From DASRHK01 sp963776465 (GTDB lineage Bacteria; Pseudomonadota; Gammaproteobacteria; Nevskiales; Nevskiaceae): a stretch of 64,000 nucleotides of DNA. The DNA is taken from NCBI GenBank assembly GCA_963776465.1, contig CAVZMV010000002.1:2852001-2916000 (forward strand), read 5' to 3'. Positions within the stretch are counted from its first letter, which is position 1; each line of letters starts with the position of its first letter. Positions 26,272-36,000 of this stretch are shown here, in pieces. The position numbers and the translations under genes are program-made. A model generated the notes under the pieces. The model did no database searches. It worked only from the letters and a program-made list of their open reading frames with translations, and had not been told where the DNA came from.

Positions 26272-26546
26272 CCCGCGAGGATCGCATCCGCCAGGCGCTG
26301 AGCGCGAATCTGCAGCCGGAAGCATTGGCGATCGACGACGAAAGCCATCGTCACGTCGGACACGCCGGGGCGGCGACGGGGCGCGGCCATTTCGCTGTCC
26401 GCATCGTCAGTCCCGTCTTCCGCGGCGTGACCGCGATCGAGAGGCACCGGATGGTCTACGCGGCGCTAGGGTCGCTGATGGAAACGGACATCCACGCCTT
26501 GAGCATCCAGGCGAGGACGCCGGAAGAGGCCGTTAGCTGGACGTGA
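26268..26546 (+). CDS. BolA family protein
   Basis: Protein of 92 aa with a class II KH-like BolA fold: GTG start at 26268, DESHRHVGHAGA with the conserved His, GHFAVRIVSPVFRGVTAIER and HRMVYAALGSLMETDIHALS. BolA proteins pair with monothiol glutaredoxins in iron-sulfur trafficking. The yciB-bolA arrangement recurs in betaproteobacteria. It overlaps yciB by 4 bp and the convergent NTF2-like gene by 14 bp at the 3' end. Confidence 0.9.
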   Translation: MTREDRIRQALSANLQPEALAIDDESHRHVGHAGAATGRGHFAVRIVSPVFRGVTAIERHRMVYAALGSLMETDIHALSIQARTPEEAVSWT

Positions 26547-26958
26547 TCTGCCGCAGGATCGTGGCGCTGTCGAAATAGACCCGCTCGCACACGATCCCGG
26601 CACCCTGGTCGAAGACGAAGTGCGCCGTCATCCGGCAGCGGAATGCCTTGCCGGTCGGCTTGATGCCCATGAGCGGGCCCTTGTGCGTTCCCATGAGCCA
26701 GAACTCCACGATCACCGCATCGTCGGCATGCCGCAGCGAAATCAGCTCGTTACGCTGGTCGGGGAAGGCGGTGCGGCTCTCGCGGAAATACTCGCGCACC
26801 GCCGCCTCGCCGTCGTAGACCTTGTCGGTAGGGATGATCTCGTAGCGGGGGTGGGAGAACGTCGCCATGACGGCGTCGTACTCGTGGGTGTTCTCCCGCT
26901 CCATGTGGCGGCGGACGGTCTCCTCCCGGGAGGCGCGCAGCGAAGCGGGGCTGGTCAT
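26533..26958 (-). CDS. NTF2-like / SnoaL-type nuclear transport factor 2 family protein
   Basis: Protein of 141 aa from ATG 26958 (MTSPASLRASREETVRRHME) with an NTF2/SnoaL-like pattern: an N-terminal helix pair, then TDKVYDGEAAVREYFRES, an alternating beta sheet (AVIVEFWLMGTHKG), MGIKPTGKAFRCRM and FVFDQGAGIVCERVYFD. Members are small ester cyclases, isomerases or binding proteins. No function is assigned. It is a single gene between bolA (convergent) and the glycosyltransferase gene (divergent, 86 bp away). Confidence 0.75.
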   Translation of the reverse strand: MTSPASLRASREETVRRHMERENTHEYDAVMATFSHPRYEIIPTDKVYDGEAAVREYFRESRTAFPDQRNELISLRHADDAVIVEFWLMGTHKGPLMGIKPTGKAFRCRMTAHFVFDQGAGIVCERVYFDSATILRQITSS

Positions 26959-27044
26959 GCCCGGAAGTCTAACCGCCGTAACCCTCCAAGCGTCCAAAAG
27001 GGGCACAATGATCGCCGGCGCGGCTTGCAAGCCCACTGCACCCG

Positions 27045-28835
27045 ATGAAAACGAGTATCGACATCCAGAGTCGACTGCGGTCGCTCAAGCCGGCGGGCAC
27101 CCCGCCGGCTGCCGACGGCGTGTCGGCGCAGGAACCTGCCGCCGATGTCCTGGACTCGCTGATCGACGAGATCCGGCATGCGGACTTTGCCCGCCTGGCG
27201 GACGCCATCGAGCTCTTCAAGCGGGCACCGCGCGCTGCCTCCGGCTACCCGGCGGTGCGCCCCTCCGATTGCCGGGCCGTCACCGATGCGCTGCGCGCCT
27301 ACCTGCGGACGCATCGATCGCGCTTCATGCACGGCGACCCGGTCGTCCCGGAACGGTTCTTCGCGCTGCTGGAGCAGTTCTCGGACTCGGACCTGCGCGC
27401 ATACCCCAACGAGGTTGCGCAGCTCGAGCTCGTGCGCATCGAAGCGTTGCTGCTGGCGGGCCGCAACGAGGAGGCCGTGGCGCTGGTTAGCCCCTGGGCC
27501 CAGCGGCCGTACCTGATCGAGGACGACTTCGGGCTGCTCGAGAAGGTGCTCGAGCTCGACACCCTCGCCCGCCTCAACGCCGGCCGTCACGACGAGGTCA
27601 AGGTGGTTGCTCTCGGCCGCCTGCTGCTGCTGGCCAAGCAGCGCCGTCGCGTGCCGCAGCTGCTGTTCCAGAAATTCTTGGCCGCCCTGGCCGTCGGCCC
27701 GACGTTCCAGCGGCAGTATTCCGTGCTGGAGTTCATCCCCCGGCTTTGCGCGCGCCTGGCGCTGACGCTGCGCGTGCGCGAGCAGCGACGACGGCGGTTC
27801 GCGCGGTATCTGGCCCGCGCGGCCGGCAGGTGCCTGACGCTCCTCGGCAGCGTCACGCTCCAGATGATGGCGTTCCGCAATCGCCGGCTTCGCGTCCAGG
27901 TGCTCGAGACCGACGACGCCGCGCAGGTCTCCGAAGGCGCGCACGAGGTCCTCGTCACCCGGGCCATGGGCGGCATCGGCGACATCCTGATGATGACGCC
28001 GGGCCTCAATGCGCTGGCCAAGCGGCTCAAGCGGCCCGTGTACTTCGCGACCAAGCGGCAGTTCTTCCCGCTCCTGGAGAACAACCCGGACATCCGTCTG
28101 CTGGACGTGGACGACCCCATTGCGGTGCATCGCTTCGGGCGCTGGTTCAACCTGTCGTTCTGCCCTGCGTCGCGCTACGAGGCCCGCGCCACTCCCGACA
28201 TCCGCAAGGGACGCGTCGAGCTCTTCGCCGGCGGCATGGGCGTCACGCCGGCCGAGCTCACGCGCCACGGCTGGAAGCCGATCTGCGTGCTGAGCGAAGA
28301 CCAGAAGCGCGAACGCGACCTGCAGCGGGCCAAGCTGTCGGCCGATCGCCTGCAGGTGGTCGGCGTGCAGCCGTTCAGCCGCGAGAACTACCGCAGCTAT
28401 CCCGGCCTGTTCGAGGCGCTCGGCCGGGTGGCCGATCGCGCGCGCATCGTCTACTTCCACACCTCGCCCGTGCCCGCGCCGCTGCACGTGAACGTCATGC
28501 AGATCCACGGACTGCCGCTGCGGCAGACCATTGCCGCGGTCGCTGCCTGCGACTACTTCGTATGCGTGGACTCCGCCTTCTTCCATCTGGCCGCAGCCTT
28601 CGACATCCCCACGCTCGGGATCTTCGGGCCGACGAGCGGCCGCGTCCGCGCCATGCATCACCCGCGCAGCATCGTCCTGGAAGCACCCGAGGGATTCCAT
28701 TGCGCCCCGTGCTGGCGCACCGAGGATCAGCCGTGCCTGCTGACCGGCGGGCAGACGAGCGCCTGCCTGGCGAGCCTCGCCTCGCAGCGGGTGACGGAGC
28801 AGGTAGAGCGGCTGATGCGCCCCACGTCCGCATAA
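27045..28835 (+). CDS. Glycosyltransferase family 9 protein with long N-terminal extension
   Basis: Predicted glycosyltransferase of 596 aa. Residues from about 300 form a GT9 (heptosyltransferase-like) fold: VLVTRAMGGIGDILMMTPGLN, RPVYFATKRQFFPLLENNPDI, then VVGVQPFSRENYRSYPG and the nucleotide-sugar region VCVDSAFFHLAAAFDIPTLG and IFGPTSGRVRAMHHP. Two Cys near the C-terminus (HCAPCWR, CLLTGG) recall the family. The first 300 residues are helical and Leu/Arg-rich without a recognised domain. Its neighbour is a methyltransferase, suggesting a small glycan-modification pair. Acceptor unknown. Confidence 0.8.
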   Translation: MKTSIDIQSRLRSLKPAGTPPAADGVSAQEPAADVLDSLIDEIRHADFARLADAIELFKRAPRAASGYPAVRPSDCRAVTDALRAYLRTHRSRFMHGDPVVPERFFALLEQFSDSDLRAYPNEVAQLELVRIEALLLAGRNEEAVALVSPWAQRPYLIEDDFGLLEKVLELDTLARLNAGRHDEVKVVALGRLLLLAKQRRRVPQLLFQKFLAALAVGPTFQRQYSVLEFIPRLCARLALTLRVREQRRRRFARYLARAAGRCLTLLGSVTLQMMAFRNRRLRVQVLETDDAAQVSEGAHEVLVTRAMGGIGDILMMTPGLNALAKRLKRPVYFATKRQFFPLLENNPDIRLLDVDDPIAVHRFGRWFNLSFCPASRYEARATPDIRKGRVELFAGGMGVTPAELTRHGWKPICVLSEDQKRERDLQRAKLSADRLQVVGVQPFSRENYRSYPGLFEALGRVADRARIVYFHTSPVPAPLHVNVMQIHGLPLRQTIAAVAACDYFVCVDSAFFHLAAAFDIPTLGIFGPTSGRVRAMHHPRSIVLEAPEGFHCAPCWRTEDQPCLLTGGQTSACLASLASQRVTEQVERLMRPTSA

Positions 28836-28856
28836 GCTCCGGACCCTCTCGCCCGC

Positions 28857-29972
28857 ATGTGGAACCGCAAGCTGGAGCAGCGCATCCAGGAACTGGAAAC
28901 GCGCTGCCGGGATCTGGAGGACATGGTCCGCAAGCTGCAGCCGCCGGACCAGCCTCAGTTCGCCGAGCGCGTGGACTCCGTGCTGCGCGATCTGGCGCGC
29001 AAGGTCCTCGGCGACCAGCCGCAGATGAGCTACTTCAACGAGCGCTTGCGCTCGTTCGAGTTCGCCGTGCTCAACATCAAGCAGCTCGGCTACGAATTCG
29101 GTCGCCAATTGGCCGAGACCAATCTCCAGAATCGCGCCATCACCGCCGCGCCAGACACCGAGCTGCGGTCGTCGCTGTGCACGCAGGCCGACGTCGAATC
29201 CGACTGGTTCGTGTTCTGGTGCCAAGAGATGAAGTCCGCACCGGTGTATCACCGCAAGCTCTGGGAGCTTGCGTACATCTGCCAGGCGCTTTGGTCCACC
29301 CGCAAGCTGGCGACCGGCATGTCCGGGCTGGGTTTCGGTTGTGGGCGCGAGGTGCTGCCGAGCGTCTTCGCCAAGTACGGCGCTCGCGTCCTGGCCACTG
29401 ACCTCGAGCCTTCACGCCCCGAGGCGGCGCAGTGGGGAGCGACCAACCAGCTGTCGGAGTCGGTCGAGAGCGTGCGTCATCGCAAGATCTGCCCCGATGA
29501 CGGCCTGCTTGCGAACATCCAGTTCCGCTACGCCGACATGAACGACATCCCGCGCGACCTGGATGGCGGCTTCGACTTCTGCTGGTCGTCCTGCGCGCTC
29601 GAGCACCTGGGCTCCATCGACAAAGGCGTGCGATTCATCGAGCAGTCGCTCAAGACCCTGAAGCCCGGCGGCGTTGCCGTCCACACCACCGAATTCAATC
29701 TCCAGGACGGGGACACCATCGACAACTGGAGCACGGTGCTATTCCAGAAGCGGCATCTGACCGAGCTTGCCGAACGCCTCACCGCGAGCGGTCACAAGGT
29801 CGCGCCACTGGATTTTTCACCGGGCACCCAGATCCTGGACGGCTTCGTCGACATCCCCCCGTGGGGACACGACGCGCTGCCGCTGGCCGCCGCATCGGCG
29901 CACCTGAAGCTCGGCAACGACGGCCTCCCGTGCACGTCGGTCGGACTGATCGTGACGACGCGGAAAGTGTAA
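28857..29972 (+). CDS. SAM-dependent methyltransferase with N-terminal coiled coil
   Basis: Protein of 371 aa. Residues 3-30 form a heptad coiled coil (RKLEQRIQELETRCRDLEDM). A Rossmann methyltransferase domain follows: motif I GLGFGCGREVLPSVFAKYGA around 156-175, LATDLEPSRPEA, and the motif IV region GFDFCWSSCALEHLGSIDKG around 240-255, then LKTLKPGGVAVHTTEFN. It is 21 bp after the GT9 gene and ends at an intrinsic terminator, so the two genes form one transcription unit. Such pairs are common in cell-surface glycan or exported-polymer clusters. The target is unknown. Confidence 0.8.
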   Translation: MWNRKLEQRIQELETRCRDLEDMVRKLQPPDQPQFAERVDSVLRDLARKVLGDQPQMSYFNERLRSFEFAVLNIKQLGYEFGRQLAETNLQNRAITAAPDTELRSSLCTQADVESDWFVFWCQEMKSAPVYHRKLWELAYICQALWSTRKLATGMSGLGFGCGREVLPSVFAKYGARVLATDLEPSRPEAAQWGATNQLSESVESVRHRKICPDDGLLANIQFRYADMNDIPRDLDGGFDFCWSSCALEHLGSIDKGVRFIEQSLKTLKPGGVAVHTTEFNLQDGDTIDNWSTVLFQKRHLTELAERLTASGHKVAPLDFSPGTQILDGFVDIPPWGHDALPLAAASAHLKLGNDGLPCTSVGLIVTTRKV

Positions 29973-29995
29973 GAGGCCCAGCGGCTCTTTTTTTT
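29972..29995 (+). terminator. Intrinsic terminator after the methyltransferase gene
   Basis: Stem agag(g)cc / ggctct with one bulged G, followed by eight T residues (29988-29995), immediately after the methyltransferase stop. The T-run overlaps the TAA stop of the convergent ligA. Confidence 0.75.
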
Positions 29996-32060
29996 ACGCC
30001 TCGAGCAGCTTCTTGAGCGCACTCACGTCGATCACCGCAACGCCGAGCGACTCCGCCTTCGCCAGCTTGGATCCCGCCTCTGCACCTGCGACGACGTAGT
30101 CGGTCTTCTTCGACACCGAGCCGCTGACCTTTCCGCCGTTGGCTTCGATCAGGGACGTCGCCTCGTCGCGCGACACCCCCGGCAGCGTGCCGGTGATGAC
30201 GAAGGTCTTGCCCAATAGCGGGCCCTTGGCGCTCGCCTTCTTCACCGACGGCCAGCGGATGCCTGCGGCAATCAGCTCGTCGATCACCTGGCGGTTGCGC
30301 GGCTCGACGAGGAAATGCGCGATGTGCACCGCCACTGTTGGTCCCACGTCCGGGACTTCCTGCAGGCGCGGACAGCGATCCTTGGCCTTCTCGGCGTGCG
30401 CGCTCGGCGCATCGGCTTCCGCGGCCTCGATCAGCGGACCCAGGTCGCCGAAGTGGCGGGCCAGGTCCCGCGCCGTGGCTTCGCCCACGTCCGGGATGCC
30501 CAGCGCGAGCAGGAAGCGCTCGAGCGTCGTCTGCTTGCTTCCCTCGATGGAGGCGATGACGTTCGCTGCCGACTTGTCGCCCATGCGCTCGAGCTCGGCG
30601 AGCGTCTTGACGTCGAGTCGATAGATGTCGGCTGGCGTATGCACGAGCTTGAGCTCGACCAGCTTGGTCAGCAGCTTCTCGCCCAGGCCTTCGATGTTCA
30701 TCGCGTGCCGGCCGACGAAGTGCGACAGCGCCGCCTGCACCTGCGTCACGCAGCCGAGCTTGTTGGTGCAGTAGGCGACCAGCTCGCCTTCCTCGCGCTC
30801 CGCGCGCCCACCGCAGGCCGGGCACTTCGTGGGCGTCTTCACGGGCTCGGTTCCGCGCGGGCGCTTCTCGAGCACCACGCGCACGAGCTCCGGGATGACA
30901 TCGCCGGCGCGCCGGATCACGACGGTGTCGCCGGCGCGCACGTCCTTGCGCGCAACCTCTTCCATGTTATGCAGGCCTGCATTGGAAACCGTGGCGCCGC
31001 CGACGAACACGGGCTTCAGGCGCGCAACGGGCGTCAGCGCGCCGGTGCGGCTGACCTGGAACTCGACGCTCTCCAGCAGCGTCTCGGCTTCCTCGGCAGC
31101 GAACTTGTGCGCCACCGCCCAGCGCGGCGCGCGCGAGACGTAGCCCAGCTCTTCGCGACCGGCCAGGCTGTCGAGCTTGTAGACGACGCCGTCGATCTCG
31201 TACGGCAGCTTGGCGCGCTCCTTCTCCATCTTCCTGTAGAACCGCAGGCAGCCGTCGACGCCGTGCGCCACCGTGATGAGCTTGGACACCGGCAACCCCC
31301 AGCTGCGCAAGCTCTCGAGCACTTCGGAATGCAGGCGCGGTGATTGCCAGCCCTGGTGATGGCCGACGGCGTAGGCGTAGAACGACAGCGGACGCTTCGC
31401 GGTAAGCGCAGGATCCAGCTGTCGCAGCGATCCTGCAGCGGAGTTGCGCGGGTTCACGAAGGTCTTCTCTCCGTGGGCGGCCGCCTCCTCGTTCATCCTG
31501 CGGAAGCCCTCGCGCGTCATGTACACCTCGCCGCGGATCTCCAGCGCTGCCGGCGCCCTGCTGCCCTTGGGCCAGCGAAGCTGCAACGGGATCTGGCGGA
31601 TCGTGCGCAGGTTAGTGGTGATGTCCTCTCCGGTCTCGCCGTCGCCGCGCGTCGCCCCGCGCACGAAGACGCCGTCCTCGTACAGCAGCGAGATGGCCAG
31701 CCCGTCGATCTTGGGCTCCGCGACGTAGTCGACCTCGTCGCGTCCGAGCCCCTGGCAGACGCGTCGGTTGAAGTCTTCGAGCTCCTCCTCGCTGAAGCAG
31801 TTGTTGAGCGAGAGCATCGGCTGCAGGTGTCGCACTTCCGCGAAGCCCGCACCGGGCGCGCTGCCGACACGCTGGGTCGGCGAGTCCGGCGTTTTCAGCT
31901 CGGGATGCTGCTGCTCCAAGTGCTGCAGCTCGCGGAACAGCCGGTCGAACTCCGCGTCGGAGATCGAGGGCTCGTCGAGGACGTAATAGCGGTGGTTATG
32001 CTCGTTGAGCTCGCGGCGCAGGCGCTCCGCGCGCTGGCGCGCGGAATCCGGCGTCTTCAC
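29994..32060 (-). CDS. ligA: NAD-dependent DNA ligase LigA
   Basis: Essential replicative ligase, 688 aa, complete. The adenylation Lys is Lys117 in AEPKIDGLAISLLYEDG. Domains in order: Ia with YYVLDEPSISDAEFDRL, the NTase domain, an OB domain, a four-Cys zinc finger (CPACGG and CTNKLGC), HhH repeats (IEGLGEKLLTKLVEL, ALGIPDVGEATARDLARHFG) and a C-terminal BRCT domain (FVITGTLPGVSRDEATSLIE). ATGA overlap with zipA upstream gives the conserved smc-zipA-ligA block. Confidence 0.98.
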   Translation of the reverse strand: MKTPDSARQRAERLRRELNEHNHRYYVLDEPSISDAEFDRLFRELQHLEQQHPELKTPDSPTQRVGSAPGAGFAEVRHLQPMLSLNNCFSEEELEDFNRRVCQGLGRDEVDYVAEPKIDGLAISLLYEDGVFVRGATRGDGETGEDITTNLRTIRQIPLQLRWPKGSRAPAALEIRGEVYMTREGFRRMNEEAAAHGEKTFVNPRNSAAGSLRQLDPALTAKRPLSFYAYAVGHHQGWQSPRLHSEVLESLRSWGLPVSKLITVAHGVDGCLRFYRKMEKERAKLPYEIDGVVYKLDSLAGREELGYVSRAPRWAVAHKFAAEEAETLLESVEFQVSRTGALTPVARLKPVFVGGATVSNAGLHNMEEVARKDVRAGDTVVIRRAGDVIPELVRVVLEKRPRGTEPVKTPTKCPACGGRAEREEGELVAYCTNKLGCVTQVQAALSHFVGRHAMNIEGLGEKLLTKLVELKLVHTPADIYRLDVKTLAELERMGDKSAANVIASIEGSKQTTLERFLLALGIPDVGEATARDLARHFGDLGPLIEAAEADAPSAHAEKAKDRCPRLQEVPDVGPTVAVHIAHFLVEPRNRQVIDELIAAGIRWPSVKKASAKGPLLGKTFVITGTLPGVSRDEATSLIEANGGKVSGSVSKKTDYVVAGAEAGSKLAKAESLGVAVIDVSALKKLLEA

Positions 32061-33043
32061 GCGCCGCCGGCGCGAGAGGCCCAGGCCTTGATGTCGCCGC
32101 GCAGCTTCTGGATCGTCTGCTCGTTGAGCGGCTGGCGCCGATCGTCATAGACCTGCGCCTCGAGCTGATCGGCCAGTGCCTTCACGGTGTGGAGCATGTC
32201 CTCAAAAGCCGCCTGCGCTTCCATCGGTCCTGGCAGCACCATGAACACGGACAGCGCCATGGTGCTGAACCCTTCGGCGTCCTCGGGGATCAGGAACCCG
32301 GGCTTGAGGAGACTGGCGACGCTGAACACGCGCTTGCCATCGTGCTTGCGGTGGTAGATCTGCATGGGACCGAACGACAAGCCGCATCCCGACATCGCCG
32401 CGTGGATCCTGGGACCGGTCATGGCGACGCCGTTGTTGCGCGCCACCAGCAGCGTCACGATCTTCTCCTCGATCTTGCGCTGCGCTGCCGGCGTCGAGGC
32501 GGCACCCGGACTCTGCGCGAGCGTCAACGTCGGCGGCACCTGGGCGGGCTTCGCCGCAGGAGGAGCAGCAGCGGGAGGAGGAACCGGCGTTGGCGCGGGC
32601 GCCGACACTGGTGGTGGTGTTGGAGGCGCGGGCTGCGGCGCAGGCGGCGCCGCGACTTGCGGCTGCACGCTCGGCGCGATCCTGCGCGTGACCGGGGCGA
32701 CCGTCGGCTTTGGCTGGGTCATGTAAGCCGGCGGCTTGCGCTCCGGCGGCGGTGCCGCGCGCACCGGACCGGGCTCGATGTTGAGTTGCGGCATTTTCCC
32801 CGCCGGCCTCGCGTCGCCGTGCCGGCGCGGCTTGCCGACGCCGAACTCGTCGAACTCGCCGGTGATGCCGTACGTGGAGGGCTCCTCCACTCGCGGCTGG
32901 GCGATCACGCGCGAGCCGCGCGCGTCGGTCTTGACGTTGCCCTTGTCGCGCTTGCTGAACACCACGACCAGCAGCACCACGACGACGCCGAAGATCAGCA
33001 GCGCCAGCTGCAGTTGCGTCAAGCCGAACGGCAATGCGTTCAT
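32057..33043 (-). CDS. zipA: Cell division protein ZipA-like
   Basis: Bitopic division protein, 328 aa, that ties FtsZ to the membrane. One N-terminal transmembrane segment spans about residues 10-29 (LQLALLIFGVVVVLLVVVF). A basic linker and a long Pro/Ala/Gln-rich region (about 95-195) precede the C-terminal ZipA FtsZ-binding domain (about 205-328: VTLLVARNNGVAMTGPRIHA, MQIYHRKHDGKRVFSVASL, FMVLPGPMEAQAAFEDML). Position between smc and ligA matches zipA in gammaproteobacteria and many betaproteobacteria. Both ends overlap neighbours by 4 bp. Confidence 0.9.
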   Translation of the reverse strand: MNALPFGLTQLQLALLIFGVVVVLLVVVFSKRDKGNVKTDARGSRVIAQPRVEEPSTYGITGEFDEFGVGKPRRHGDARPAGKMPQLNIEPGPVRAAPPPERKPPAYMTQPKPTVAPVTRRIAPSVQPQVAAPPAPQPAPPTPPPVSAPAPTPVPPPAAAPPAAKPAQVPPTLTLAQSPGAASTPAAQRKIEEKIVTLLVARNNGVAMTGPRIHAAMSGCGLSFGPMQIYHRKHDGKRVFSVASLLKPGFLIPEDAEGFSTMALSVFMVLPGPMEAQAAFEDMLHTVKALADQLEAQVYDDRRQPLNEQTIQKLRGDIKAWASRAGGA

Positions 33044-36000
33044 GCGACCTGTCGTGCCTCCGCGTTCCCGGTGAGCTCGACCGCTTCCTGTACGTTGACG
33101 CTGACCAGCCGGGACACGCCCGGCTCCTGCATCGTCACGCCGTGCAGCTGGTCGGCGAGCTCCATCGTGATCTTGTTGTGCGTGATGATAATGAACTGGA
33201 CGTTCTGCGCCATCTCGCGGACCACTTCGCAGAAGCGCGCGACGTTGGCGTCGTCCAGGGGCGCGTCGACTTCGTCCATCAGGCAGAACGGTGCGGGATT
33301 GAGCTGGAACAGCGCCAGCAGCAGCGCCACCGCCGTCATCGCCTTCTCGCCGCCGGACAGCAGCTGGATCGAGCTGTTGCGCTTGCCCGGCGGACGCGCC
33401 ATCACGCGCACGCCGGTATCGAGCAGGTCCTCTCCGGTCATCTCCAGATAGGCCTCGCCGCCGCCGAACAGCTGCGGGAAGCGCTCGCGGAAGATCTGGT
33501 CGACGCGGTCGAACGTCGACTTGAAGCGCTCCTGCGTCTCGCGGTCGATCTTCTTCATCGCCTCAGCCAGCGTGTCCAGCGCGCCGGTGATGTCGGCCTG
33601 CTGGCGCTCGAGCTCGTTCTCGCGCGCCTGCGCTTCCTCGAGCTCCTGGATGGCGGCGAGATTGATCGGGCCCAGCCGCTCGATGCGGCGGCCCATCGAC
33701 GCGAGCTTCTCGTCCCAGGCTTCCGGCGCATCGTCGGCCTTCAGGCTCGCGAGCAGCTCGACCCGGTCGATGCCGGTCTCGGTGATCTGATCGGTGAGCG
33801 TTTGCCGGCGCACCGTCAAGCCCTGCAGCTCGATCTGCGCCTGTTGCAGGAGCTCGCGCGCGCTGTCGCGCTCGAACTCGGCGCTCTGCACGCGTTGCGC
33901 GATGCCACCCAGCCGGGCTTCCGCGGCATTGAGGCGCTCGCGCGCCCGGCGCAGCGCCTCCTGCGCCGCCTGCACCGCATTGGAGGCAGCGGCGCTGCCC
34001 TGCGCTTGCTCTTCGATCGGTGCGTCGAGCAGCCGCAGCGAGCCTTCGTGCTCGGCCCGCTCGCGCTGACGTGCCTCGCGCTGCGCCGCCAGCTCGCGCA
34101 GCATCCCGCTCAGGCTTTCCTGCGTGCTGCGCTTGGTCGCGGCTTCCAGCTGCGCGCGGCTGGAGGCGGACGCGGCCTCCTGCGCCGACGCGCGTGCACG
34201 GTGCGCGGCGTCACGCGTGTCGACCAGCGCCTGCTGCAGCGTGCCGCGCTCGTCGCGCAGCTTTGCCAGCGTCTCCTCGAGGTCCTTGAGCCGCTTGCGG
34301 GCTTCGCCGAGCTCGGTCGTCTGCGCTTCTCGGCTGGCCGTCAGCGCCATCAGCTCCTGCGACAGCTGCCGCGTGCGCGTCTCGGTCTGCTCCAGCCGAA
34401 CGGTCTGTGCCTGACGGAACGCGAGGCTGCGTGCTTCGCGGGAGCGGGCATCGTCGAAGCCCGTTGCCAGCTCGCGCCGCTGATTCTCCAGCGTCTGCGC
34501 TTCCGCGCGCAGGCTGTCCACCGTTTTCTCCTTGGCGGCGACGGCCTGCGCCTGCGCTTCCGCTTCGGCGCGCAGCTGCTTCAGCAGCATCGCGCGCGCC
34601 AGCACGCCGGTTTGATCTTCGTGCGTGCGCGGATATCGCGCCCAGTCCTTGCCCAGCCACACGCCATCCTTGGTGATGACGGATTCGCCGGCGTGCAAGC
34701 CGGCGGCCTTGGCGCGCGCCTGGGCGATGTCGGCGGCGACGAAGATGCCGTGCAGCAGCTCCATCACCACGCCGGGGCCGACGATCTTGGAGCTCAGCCG
34801 CTCGTGCGCGTCAGTGGCGATGCCGGGAGAGTTGTGCAGCAGGTTGACGCCGGACTTCGGCGCCGCGGCGATGGACGCCACCTTGTCCATGAAATCCGGG
34901 AGCAGCGGCGCCTGCAGCAGATCTCCCAGCACGTGCTCGACCGCCGTTTCCCAGCCGCCCTCCACCTGCACGGCAGCGGCGAGCCTGGGCGCCTGCTCTA
35001 GCCCGTGGTTCTGGAGCCAGGCGTTGAGCTCGGCATCGTCCTGTCGCAGCGCCGCAGCCTGCAGCGTTTCCAGCGAGGAGAGCCGGCCGCGAGCGCCTTG
35101 CAGAGCCTGTCGTGCTTCGTGCAGCGCGCCTTCGGCGCTGGCGCGGGCATCGCGCAGCTCCTGGATGCGGCGATCGAGCTGCTGCAGCTGACTCTGGGCA
35201 TCGCCCAGAGAACGCTGGATCGTCTGCAGCTCCGAGTCGGCGTCCGCCAGAGTCGCCTGGATCGGTGCCGCATCGAGCTTGGAGCGCTCCGTGCTGAGAA
35301 GGTTGTGCCGCTCCTCGGCCTGCACCAGCGAGCGCTCCAGCTGCTGCACGCGCACGCGCTCGGCTTCCAGCTGGGTGGTCGAGCCTTCCGAGCGCCCGAG
35401 GAATTCATCCCATCGTGTCTGCTGGCGCAGCGCCGCTTCGTCGGCAGCGGTCAGCGCCTGCAGTGCCTGCGCTTCCCTCCCCTTCGCCTGCTTGGCAGTC
35501 GCTTCGTCTGCTTCCAGCGTGCGCGACAGCTCCGCCAGGCGCTGCGACTCACGCTCCTCGCGCTGCCGGATCTCCTCGAGCTGGCGCGTCAGCTGCTCGA
35601 GCTCGCGGACGCGCTGCGCCTTCATCTCGCGCGCGTGCTTGAGGTCCTGCTCCTGACGGGACTTGGCAGCCTCGGCCTCGTACAGCCGGCCCTGCAGCTC
35701 GTTGAACTTCTGGTTCTCTGCGTGGTGCGCGGCTTCCGCGGCGGTGCGCTCCTCGTGCGCCTGCGTCAGCTTGCTCTTGGCGCCGTCCAGGGTCCGCGTC
35801 AGCTCGACCATGGACGCGTCCTGCGCGGCGCACTGCTGCTCCAGCGAGCGCCAGCGCAGCGCGAGCAGCTCGGCTTTGAGCCGGCGCTCCTGCTCCTTGT
35901 ACTCGCGATACTTGCCGGCGTTGGCTGCCTGCCTGCGCAAGGTCTCCAGCCGCGCCTGCAGCTCGACGCGCAGGTCGTTGAGCCGCGCCAGGTTCTCGCG

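Noticed and set aside
33034..35001. A 655-codon plus-strand frame over smc
   Set aside because: Antisense to the SMC coiled coil. Its composition (Leu, Arg, Ala, His repeats) is a mirror of coiled-coil codons.
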